DNA of 64,000 nucleotides, from positions 13,116,001 to 13,180,000 of the forward strand of contig NC_062226.1 of assembly GCF_902686445.1 (NCBI RefSeq), given 5' to 3'. A program made the translations under genes and the position numbers. This DNA is from Sciurus carolinensis (taxonomy: Eukaryota; Chordata; Mammalia; Rodentia; Sciuridae). Below, piece by piece: positions 55,302 to 64,000 of this stretch. The notes beneath the pieces were generated by a model. That model ran no database searches. It saw only the letters and a list, made by a program, of their open reading frames with translations, and was not told the DNA's origin. The stretch's first letter is position 1. Each line of letters begins with the position of its first letter.

Positions 55302-55379
55302 AGATGACTTTCCCCATTTTAATAGCACAGTCATAGTGTCTAAGTGCTCAGTTCAAAACCCAAACACGAGTGACTCTAT

Positions 55380-55800
55380 CCCCAATCTCCAGTGGAGTCC
55401 TTCACACGCTAGTCCCAGTCACCACGCAGCTGGGCCCTGAAGCCCTGCACACTCTCTGAGACCTTCCTGAATTTACACAGTCTGCTCACTCTTCCCAGAC
55501 CTGGTCCTCCCTGCCTCTGCCCAGCCAGTGTCTATCCTCCATTACAGTCCAGCTCAGGCATTCCAGCCCACAGGAAGCCCTGCAGGTGTTCATCGACTCC
55601 CCCAGGCGGAGAGTCCCCTCAGCACCTGCCCTCTTCACTGTCTATTGCATTATGGATGGTTGCACCTGGTTCTGAGTCTGTCTCCTGGAGGAGACTAGGA
55701 ACTCTTCCAGCCTCCATCCTTGTCTGAGCCACCGCTGCAGCCTGACCATCTGCATGAGGCTTGACCTTAGGAAGGTTTGTTTAATGAATGAAAGAGCTAA
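55380..55800 (+). repeat. L2 relic
   Basis: 'aagccctgcacactctctga', 'gtctgctcactcttcccaga' and 'gtccagctcaggcattccag' are L2-like, plus orientation. Diverged. Confidence 0.45.
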
Positions 55801-55924
55801 GTAGGCCCAAGTGTTCAGAAACCCAGAGGGGCCATGCCAAACTCGCAAAAGGAGACCAAACCCACCACCTATTGGGCTGACTGCTTGGTCTTCATTGAAC
55901 ATTCTTCATGATAGTGTGAACTTT

Positions 55925-56110
55925 GGGGACAGAGAGAACCGTCCACACCTAGGATGAGCTGTTTGCCAGCTGTGTGAACTAGCACGCTGTTACATCCCTC
56001 TGAGCCTCAGTCTTAGTGTCTACACAACTAGGATGTGATTAGGACTCATCATGAGGAGTTATTAAGAGGATTCCGTGAGATTACAGGAAGCATGGCCCTG
56101 TTTGGAGGTC
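55925..56110 (+). repeat. MIR element
   Basis: 'gtttgccagctgtgtgaact', 'ctctgagcctcagtcttagt' and 'aggattccgtgagattacag' are plus MIR. Confidence 0.7.
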
Positions 56111-56183
56111 AGGTAGCTACTCTCAATATTGGAAGATACTTTCAGGGAAGAGTGGAAGGAACCTCCTATGAAAGTGGAGGTCT

Positions 56184-56300
56184 AGCCAAGTGTCGGGGCT
56201 CATGCCTATCATCTTAGCTACTTGGTGGCTGGGGCAGCAGGATCACTTGTGTCTATGAGTTTGAGACCAGCCTGGGTGTCTCCAGAAAGAAAAGGAAGGA
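56184..56300 (+). repeat. B1-type SINE monomer (old)
   Basis: 'gccaagtgtcggggctcatg', 'gcagcaggatcacttgtgtc' and 'gagtttgagaccagcctggg', then a purine tail (gaaagaaaaggaaggaaggg). Confidence 0.8.
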
Positions 56301-57299
56301 AGGGAGATAAAACTATCACAAGGTTGTTCAGCAATTCTGCACCAAAGCATGCGCCTGGAGGCTGTTGGAGCTGGGACGCCAGAAGCATGCTCCAAGTCAC
56401 TGCTCCTAGCACTGCTTCCTCCTGTCCTTCGCCCCAGGCCATCCCACCCCCTGCCCAGCATGCACCTAGAAAGTGATGAACTGCACAGCATTTCAGAATC
56501 ACAGACCCTCCTTTCTGTCCCCCCTATCCACTCTGGTCCCCTCCAATCTGCTCTCACATGTATCCCAGGGATGCCAATCTGGGTCCTTCTTTTCCTTGCC
56601 AGCTTCCATCTGTAGGGGCGACAGAGCCTGTGGCACCTTCCCCAGGGATGCATCTGAAGTGATTTATCAAATGCATCGTCTGCACTATATATGCAAAATC
56701 TACATATGTCCACTTGTCGGGAGCTTCCATCAAAGCAACACACAGGATCGTAAATTGCTTATGGTCCAGACTCTAGAAGATAAATTGGATGGCGTTACAT
56801 GCTGTACATGCAAACAAATATATAAAATTGACAGGGCTGTGTGGTCACTGGAAAAGAACAACACAGTGTGCTTCAAGGGTTCTGGTGAGAAACTGAGCCA
56901 AGGAGTCGGTGCTCTTTGATCCAGGTCTCACTGGATGATATAATATTATCCTGGTGACATGGATATTAGCCACCCATGGCGCTATGTCCTATGCAGATGT
57001 CTGCCATCTTTCTTAGCTACTCTCAGGAAGGTCATCGATGACTTCTTCATTGGGAACACCAAAGGATACTTTCCCGTCTTCATCTAACCTGATCTCTCGG
57101 CCATGCTTCACCCCATAGAATTTCTGCTCTCTTCTTTCCCACCACAGTCTCCCAGTTTTTCTCCTAGTTCTCGGTCACTCTTTCCACCCCTTGACTACCT
57201 CGCTGAACTCCACTGGGCTATAAAAGTTGGAGGTGAAGACTGTCAGAGCCCCTGTGTCCTGGATTCTCTCCACAGGTGACTTTGACTGCTTGGAGCTCA
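56301..57299. other. Unique or heavily diverged repeat, no gene seen
   Basis: A 148-codon plus frame (56473..56919) is opposed by a 166-codon minus frame. Neither has a recognised domain, and part is L2-like ('cccctccaatctgctctcac'). Confidence 0.45.
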
Positions 57300-57955
57300 T
57301 AGCTTCAACCATGGGCTTTATGCCAGTAATTCCTACACGGCCACTTCCAGCCCAGCCCAGGCACTGTGGTCTCTTGCCAGGACTTCAGTAAGTGCTGAGC
57401 TGGTTCCCTGCATCTGCCTGTCTGTCTCCCTCTTGGTTGTGTCCATTGGTTCTCTTCAGGAGGTTTGCAAAGCACAAATGCAACCACATCAGCTTCTTAC
57501 AGCCTCATGTGACCTATCAGACACTGGGTCTGGCCCCCCATCCACCTCTACAGCCCTTTTCCTGTCTTCTTCCCCCTACCTCTCTGCCCCCAGCCATCCC
57601 AGCCAACTTCCAGGTCCTCAAATATGCAATATTCCTTCCCATGAACCCCCTACCAAGTTCCCCTCTCCAGAATTTTTCTCTGTCCCCTCCCCTCCCGGAC
57701 CCAGTTAACTTCTTCCCATGGCAGCTTTAATGTCGCTTCCTCAGGGTAGTCTTCCCTGGCCTCCACACTACACACCATGGCCCTAGTTGAGTTCCTTCAC
57801 TGACCACAGTGTGTTATCACCTGATGAAATGTCACCATCCTGCCTTGAGCACAGGGATCGCGCTTAGTTTTGCTCATTGCTGCACCTGGTCCCACCCCGA
57901 GCAAGGACCCCAGCACATAATAGGTACTTGATGAACGTTGTCTGACGAATGACCC
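57300..57955 (+). repeat. L2 element (3' part)
   Basis: 'aaatatgcaatattccttcc', 'ttgagcacagggatcgcgct', 'agttttgctcattgctgcac' and 'cagcacataataggtacttg' followed by 'atgaacg' run into the L2 3' terminus. Confidence 0.7.
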
Positions 57956-58079
57956 TGTGTTTGCTTGTACAACTCCCCTGATGGACTCTACTTACCGTGG
58001 CTGGACATTGTAATGAGAGATTTCTGCACTTAGGTGCCCTGACAATATGTAAGCATGCTTGGATGCATTTCCAGTTGCA

Positions 58080-58285
58080 ATCATTTAATTCTCACAACCA
58101 CCTCTGAGGATGTTCTGGTATAGTCTGTGTCCATTAGATGTGAGGAAACTGAGGCTCGGAGAGTACAAGCAAATTGAAAAAGATCACACAGTCATGTAAG
58201 TGGCAGAGCTGATGCCCACATCCACGTCTGTTGGATTCTAAATCCAGTGGGGCTTTGTAACCACTGGGCTGCACTGCCCTTTTCT
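58080..58285 (-). repeat. MIR element
   Basis: 'catttaattctcacaaccac', 'gtgaggaaactgaggctcgg', 'aagatcacacagtcatgtaa' and 'gtggcagagctgatgccc' give a strong reverse MIR. Confidence 0.9.
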
Positions 58286-60200
58286 GTGCATACTATTCTA
58301 TATTAGTATAAATTAATCCATAATTTAATCTCTTATGGAGGTAGCGGCCCTTCCCCGTGGAACTGAGATTCAAAACCTCATTCACTGAAGCATCAGACCA
58401 AGTACCCCCAGGCCCACAAGAATCCCCAGGCAGTGGGGACATGAGTGTTGGGGAGAGAGAAGGAGAGGGAAGAGCTCTTGTCCGGTGCCCATGCAGGGTG
58501 GTGACGGTCAGGAAGAACCGATGGCAAAAATGGACGGAGCTCGCCTCTGCCTCTGAGGAGTTTGCAAATGAAATACCAGACGGAATGCAGCTGTGCTAGA
58601 CACGACACATGGAGAAGATCACGTGCTGCTGACAGAAAGGCCGGGTCGCCAGGACAGGCCTGCTCGCAGGGGACTCAGCCATGTTAGTCCAACCAGCCCA
58701 GATGCTTTGACTCCACCTCCACAGTGTCTCCCACTCCCACCGCTGTCAAGGTCAGTACCGTCATACTCCACGCCAGATGCAGGGGGCAGAGACAGGCAGC
58801 AGTGTCCCCAGGGGCCACCCCGCATGCTGGCCCACGTGTGAGATAGTCCCAGGTGGCTGCTAAGCATAAGTCAGAGTTGGTGGCTGTGGGGCCCCGATGC
58901 CAGCCTGGGCAGCACAGGGGGCTCCAGGAAGGGCTCCTGAAAAGATGACCTCCCAGTGGGTCTTAAAGGAGGAGAGAGAAATGTCAGCCAGGCAAACGAA
59001 CTGCTTTGCCAAAGCATGAGCGGCAGGGAGTGCCGGGGGTCACAGCCAGGGCCACTGGGTGTGGGGTGGGAGGGGCAGCCACAGGGGTGGGGGAAGAGCG
59101 GTGCTGGTCACCAGGTCCCTGAGCACCATGCCCAGGGGCTAGGACTTCGGGGAGGCTACTGGGAGATCCGAGGGAAGGGAGGGGCATGGACAATTCTTGA
59201 GTTTTACATGGATCTCTTCCTCTGGAGGAGGAGGATGGACTGAAAAGGAACAGACTGGAGACCAGCAAGAGCGTGGCCCAGGGAGGGGCTGGGAGGGCCA
59301 GGAGAGGGAGCAGAGAGGACAGACAGCTCAGTGAGCAGCTTGATCAGAAGGAAGACCCCAGACTGCATGGTCGCTGGAGGGGAATGTTTGGGGTGGGGAT
59401 GGACCCTGGGCTATGTACACAACACTAGTCCCCCTTCTAGAAGGAAGAAACCATTCTTCCAGATGTGGAAGGCCGCTGGAAGACTCTTTGGAGCTGCCCC
59501 TGCTGAAGAAAGCCATCTCATTAGAGGTGACACTCCCTTCCTGGGATGTCCTACTGGATGACCAACCCAGAAGCGTGATGACTGCCCCATTGGCACTGCC
59601 CAGGACAACTCGGAAGGGCCGCCCTGGGTCCAGACACCTGCTCCCACCCCTTCTGCGTGGCTGGACCTCCGTTGAGACTGCACGCAGCTTCGCCCCTGCC
59701 TCCCCTCCCCCGAGCAGGCGTGGCGCCTGAGAGCAGTCCCCAGCGGGCCTCCCGCGCAGACACATCTCAGACCCTGCAAATGGTGACAGGGAGGACAGAA
59801 ATCACTCGCTAGGTGTCCCGGTGGAAATGACCCAGTAGATAGTGCGACTTTGAAGTTGCCAGGGAGAAAGGCGAGCGGTACTCAAGAGAACAGGTGAGAT
59901 CCCAGAACAGGCGGAGAGGCCGGCTCTTCCTGAGAAGACATTGGAGGCGAGGTGGGGTGGAGCTGGGGTCAGGAAATAGAAGGAATCATAGTCTTAACTT
60001 TTTTCCCCCCTTTGCAGATGGAAGGAAGTAACGTCTGCTTAGGGGAGGGGTAGATGATAAAACAATTATGCAAGGAAATAATTACTGCAGGGTACAATAT
60101 CTGTCACCACAGCAGCAGTAAGGAGTGCAGGGCCCCTGTGGGCAGGTAGGAGTTTGCCAGCCCGTGTGGCCATAGGGGCAGAGGACCCAGCCAGAGGGTG
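58286..60200. other. Unique sequence with old LINE traces
   Basis: L2/CR1-like wording at about 58920..59010 ('gatgacctcccagtgggtct'). The opposing 145-, 122- and 105-codon frames at 59328..59779 overlap in three phases and on both strands, which is typical of chance GC-rich frames. No gene is seen. Confidence 0.5.
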
Positions 60201-60315
60201 ATTTACATATGAGACGCCCAGTTAAATGTAAGTTTTAGATAAACAATGAATACTTGTTTAGTGTAAGGACATCTTCGGCAATATTTGGATATACTTAGGC
60301 TAAAGTTATCCATTG
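60200..60315. repeat. Old interspersed repeat with an imperfect hairpin
   Basis: 'gacgcccagttaaatgtaag', 'gataaacaatgaatacttgt' and 'caatatttggatatacttag' recall a common mammalian repeat with a self-complementary middle. The arms (about 60241..60270 and 60283..60315) pair imperfectly. Confidence 0.5.
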
Positions 60316-60660
60316 TGTACCTCATTCCTTCCTGTCCCCCTCATACACTAGTTGGGTCACAGACTAGTTGGTCAGTCCAGGTAGTTCTCCTTCCCCTCCA
60401 GATTCTCTCCTTCCCCTCCCTTGCTCCAACACCTTCCATGGCTCACCATTATTCAAAGCATGAACTGGTCGGTCGAGGCCCTCTGTTTTCTGATCTTCAG
60501 CCCCACTCCCCACCCCATCCCACATCCCTGGACTCTTCCTTTTGATCTCTGCCTGTCCGTTTTTTGCTCTAGTCATTTCCTCTGCTCATCCTCTCTCCAA
60601 GTCCACTCTGCCAGGAAACCTCCTAGGTCTAAACCCCTCTTGGTGGGAGGAGATAGTCAT
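60316..60660 (+). repeat. L2 relic
   Basis: 'caacaccttccatggctcac' and 'caaagcatgaactggtcggt' followed by 'cgaggccctctgttttctg' are L2-like. Diverged. Confidence 0.45.
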
Positions 60661-60810
60661 GCCCATCAATGAATAGCACCTTGGGCAAGTCCTTTCACTT
60701 GGAGCCTCCATTTCCTTGACTCTAAAACGGGCTCAATACTGCCTCTCTTATCCATTTGCTGAAGGGATGAGGATAATGTTTAGAAAGGGTCAGGCACACC
60801 CTCAGAGGTG
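60661..60810 (+). repeat. MIR element
   Basis: 'ccttgggcaagtcctttcac', 'gcctccatttccttgactct' and 'aaacgggctcaatactgcct' are plus MIR. Confidence 0.8.
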
Positions 60811-61179
60811 GGTAGACTCCCCGCCTGTGGCCAGATCCCTGCCTGGCACCCAGGGGCATAAAGTCACATTTGCTGGATTGCATTGACTCAAAGGTTCTGA
60901 GCTTTTACATTTCAACTTGCTTCTCAGACTACCAGGCCCAACAGTGGAACTTAGACAAATTCAATTTCCTAAATTAAGATGGTCTGAAAAGAGATGAGTA
61001 ATGAGGCCACTCTAATTCTGACGGCATAACAGGTTTTTCCCCCAGTCGACAACGGGCCAAACCAGCTCCCCCTGAAGAGCCAGCCCCTTTTGGAATCAAA
61101 CATGGCGCCCAGCCGCTCCAGCTGGAAGCAGGTAATATCTGCCACACACATTTCTGTCTCAAGCACCCCCAGTCCCAGA

Positions 61180-61520
61180 CCACAAAAGGTGATTTCTTAG
61201 AACCATTAGCATAATTACCCGACTGCAATGCTATAGAGAAGCGATTAGATGAGCCTGTGATTTTTGCACAGTTATTTGTCTCAAGTAAGTCACCTGAAGT
61301 TCATCTGCCATGAGGATTCATGGCTGCATTCTGTAATCGTAGGGAATTATTTTGCTAATAACAGAGGTACCTTGATCTAATTTAGTTTTAATGCCAGGAG
61401 GTGCCCTCCCAGAATAATCAGCTTCAGGCCAATTCCAATTTCCAGGTTTGTTACACATTCTGAGAGAAGATTCAATTCAAGGAGGCTGAAGTTACTTCTT
61501 TATCACCTAAAGTCATCTGG
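61180..61520. promoter_or_regulatory. Candidate conserved enhancer, AT-rich island 4
   Basis: AT-rich, non-repetitive, with homeodomain/POU-like words (cattagcataattaccc, gcgattagatgag, ttattttgctaataac, ccttgatctaatttagtttt) and low degeneracy. It lies about 9 kb upstream of the distal CpG island on the minus-strand reading. Function inferred from composition only. Confidence 0.4.
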
Positions 61521-61754
61521 GGGCGAAATGGATCCTACCTCTAGGTGTTTGCAGAAAAATGCAGGGAGAGGCACTGCCGCAGGGAGCCAGAGTGGGCTCC
61601 CAGCCAAGAGGAACCACTGGGTCAAGTTCAATCCATTAGGCATTCCTGGGAGAACCCTATTTTTTCTTGCATTCATTCATTATCTCATTCGTTTTTTATT
61701 CCATTTCTGAGGTCTCTCCTCAGCATGACCTGGTCTCTGCTGTAATTGGATATA

Positions 61755-61935
61755 ACAATAACAAATATGGATGCCAATCTGTTCCAGGAGCATTAACGCC
61801 GACCAACTCATTACATCGTGTGAGCCAGGCAGGTGCCGCTATTGTACCCATTTCGCAGGTGAGGAAACTGAGGCAGAGAGGTTAAGAAACTTGTCTCAGT
61901 TCAGATAGCAGTTAAGGGCATAGCTGGGATTTAAA
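61755..61935 (-). repeat. MIR element
   Basis: 'gtacccatttcgcaggtgag' followed by 'gaaactgaggcagagaggtt', and 'gctgggatttaaac', are reverse MIR. Confidence 0.85.
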
Positions 61936-61974
61936 CTTCCCTGAGATCACAGGCAAGGTGGAATCCCGAGCCCA

Positions 61975-62165
61975 CAAGAAATGGTCAGCCTGCTCTATGC
62001 GCTCACTCGTTCAGTCCTTACAACCACTCTGGGACAGAGCTGTTGTTAGCTTCATTTTTTTGAGGAAGGAAAGGAGTCTTGAGGGGGCATTGACTTGACC
62101 AAGGTGAATGCAGTGAGTACATGGGACTTGAACCCTGAGATTCTGATTCTGAACCTAGTGCTGCC
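61975..62165 (-). repeat. MIR element, tandem with the previous
   Basis: 'cgttcagtccttacaaccac', 'ttgacttgaccaaggtgaat' and 'gggacttgaaccctgagatt' are reverse MIR; two copies lie in the same orientation 40 bp apart. Confidence 0.7.
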
Positions 62166-63317
62166 TTGGCCAAAGCTGGGAAATTTGTGCAGTGTCTTTT
62201 GAGGTCTTTGGCAGAACCTGGGTTTAAGGTAATCCCCCAGGTGCCTAGTGACCTGCAGTCCAGCTCTGATCCCTTGGGGCAGCTCCTCTTCCCCACCCCC
62301 ACCTCACCGGAGAAACTAAGTTCCTTTGTTCCTGTGTTACCAAACAACCCGGCTTTCAGATTCCAATTCTTTCGCTCATATGCTTATGCTCTCGACAGAA
62401 GGCTGTCTGATTCTGCAGGACAGCAGGCAGGGAGCTGTGACTCTGTCACATGGAGGGATTTTCCTCCATGGATACTGCTGGAAAACCACTGGGCTAGACA
62501 GTCTGTTGGCTCCTGGGGTTCCCAGAGCCAGGGACCTGGGCTCCACTGCTGACCAGCAATGCCTGCAGGCCTGGGGGCTGTTGGATGCCCACCTGGGACC
62601 CCCACCCCACCTGCCTGAACAGCTGTCCTGCTTTGTTGGCAACACCAAGGGCCAGATCCTAGAAGGACCTGTCAGCAAGTCCAGCTGGGTCCAAGATGCC
62701 ACCTCTAGGGGAATGAGCCGCCCAGGAGCCTGGTGACAGGTGGTGTCTGCAGCCATGCTCAGGGCTGGGGTCAGTCGACCCTGGCACTGGCTGGATGACA
62801 GGCTACTTCCTGCCCGTCGCCCTCTTGTTTTCTCTCTCGTCTTCTCCCTTTCCTAAAGCCATACTTTTTTAGACTCTTTCCCTCCTTCCTCCAACAAATG
62901 CCCCTGGTCACCACTTTCTGTTGAGGCTACAAGAAAACAAACAAACTCGGGCGTAACCAACCTCGGACAGAGCCTTCACAGGTGGCTGCGTCCTGAGGCG
63001 ACTGGCACCACCCCACACCCTGGGCGCGCAGTGGCTGGGGGTGGGAAGGCTTCCTGGAGGCAGTGGCGGTCAAGGGGCACCAGCATGTGAGTAGGAGGCG
63101 GCAGGTGGCAGAGAATCACAGGTGGGGAAGAGGCAGATAATGTAGGTCCGGGGGAGAGGTGCACTAAACTGGGGAGGCCGAGGAAGCCCAAGTGTTGGCG
63201 GAGCCACCAGCCACTCTGTCTGGCTTAAGCATGGACATTGGTGGCCATTTGCAGGTGGAGTAAGGTAGACCATCCAGGACCCAGGCAGCAGGTCACCAAG
63301 GGGCAAGAACCAAGGAA
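62166..63317. other. Unique sequence, no gene seen
   Basis: Plus frames of 128 and 136 codons (62166..62736) face minus frames of 109-126 codons, and none is recognised. GC-rich, with a CpG cluster near 62990..63070 too small for an island. Confidence 0.5.
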
Positions 63318-63318
63318 T

Positions 63319-63522
63319 GGCCAGGTGTGGTGATGTGCACCTGTCATCCCAGCAACTGGGGAGGTTAAGGCAAGGGGATCCTAAGTTCAAGTCCAGCCTC
63401 AGCAACTTAGGGAGCTCCTGTCTCAAAATAAAAACTAAAAAGTGCAAAAGGGCTGGGAATGTAGCTCAGTGGTAGACCACCCCTGGTTCAATCCCCTGTA
63501 CGGAAAAAAAAAAAAAAAAAAA
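63319..63522 (+). repeat. B1-ID dimer SINE
   Basis: B1 ('ggccaggtgtggtgatgtgc', 'gatcctaagttcaagtccag'), then ID ('gggctgggaatgtagctcag' to 'ttcaatcccctgtac'), then an A19 tail. A near-intact copy. Confidence 0.93.
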
Positions 63523-64000
63523 GGCAGGGGAATTGATCCTGAGGGTCCTGGGGAGCCAGTGGGGTTTTAAGCAGGGAGGGAGGCGGAATCTGTATTTAGA
63601 AGCTCATCTGGCGGGCTGGACCCCCCACCATGAGCACACAGCTTCCCTCCCCCTTCTCTCCTACCCAGCCCCAGCCTCCGCTGACACAGTGACACATGGA
63701 TGGAAGGAAAGGGGATTGGGGGCTCCTGCTGTTCATCCGCCCTGGCTGACCCAAGCCTGCAAGGCAGCCCCTGACCTCTCACCTCCTGGACCAGGGTCAA
63801 GAGGTGCTCAAGGCTCCATCTCCCCCACCCCAGGCTTTGGTTTTGGCGCCCTCTGCAAAGTCAGTTTGTGCACCAGAAGCTCCGCTATAGGGCAGCTCCC
63901 AGCTCCCTTCCAGCCCCTTCCATCTGAATCCTGCCTCTCACAAGCCCCTTCCCCAGCCCTGCAGCCCCTCTTGGCTCAGGGTGGTTGTCCCCACCCCACT
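63523..64000. other. Unique sequence to the window edge
   Basis: Old LINE-like wording at 63545..63605 ('agccagtggggttttaagca'), then C-rich unique DNA. No gene is seen. Confidence 0.5.

Overview
This is a window of a mammalian nuclear genome, most likely from a squirrel-family rodent (Sciuridae: ground squirrel, marmot or tree squirrel). The lineage call rests on the interspersed repeats. There are many ID-type SINEs (tRNA-Ala-derived, 'gggctgggg...agctcagtgg...') and B1-ID dimers, in which a 7SL-derived B1 monomer is joined to an ID unit. That dimer is characteristic of squirrels and close relatives. The background of old MIR, L2, hAT-type and L1 relics is general to placental mammals. There is no bacterial-style gene packing, and nearly all open frames are short, chance frames in GC-rich, non-coding DNA.

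One coding segment can be identified with good confidence. It is the first coding exon of DAB2IP (DAB2-interacting protein / AIP1, a RasGAP scaffold), on the minus strand at 11240..11363 inside a CpG island (about 11.09-11.81 kb). The exon ends at a clean GT splice donor in phase 1. Everything left of it (1..11239) is therefore DAB2IP intron 1, and the PH, C2 and RasGAP exons lie beyond the left edge. Everything right of it is upstream of this promoter: either flanking DNA or intron of a longer DAB2IP transcript.

A second, two-part CpG island lies about 40 kb upstream (51.29-52.83 kb). Its right half holds an unassigned minus-strand candidate first exon (52502..52604) with a good Kozak ATG, 34 codons, and a GTAAGG donor in the same phase as DAB2IP exon 1. 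An upstream alternative first exon of DAB2IP is one possible reading but is not proven.

Layout: 1-0.85 kb SINE and L1 relic; 0.85-11.1 kb DAB2IP intron 1, mostly unique with MIR/L2 pieces; 11.1-11.8 kb CpG island with exon 1; 12-26 kb unique GC-rich DNA with L2, MIR and ID elements; 26.2-28.6 kb two AT-rich islands that look like conserved enhancers; 28.6-39 kb repeats (SINEs, a MaLR-type solo LTR, microsatellites); 39.4 kb five perfect TTAGGG units; 39.5-51 kb mostly unique, with another enhancer-like island near 41.8 kb; 51.3-52.8 kb CpG island with the candidate exon; 53.5-55 kb an L1 relic with a nested B1-ID dimer; 55-64 kb L2/MIR relics and a further enhancer-like island at 61.2 kb.

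The picture is a regulatory 5' domain of one large gene rather than a multi-gene cluster. I found no convincing novel multi-component system. The most testable points are the second CpG promoter with its phase-matched exon and the AT-rich candidate enhancers.
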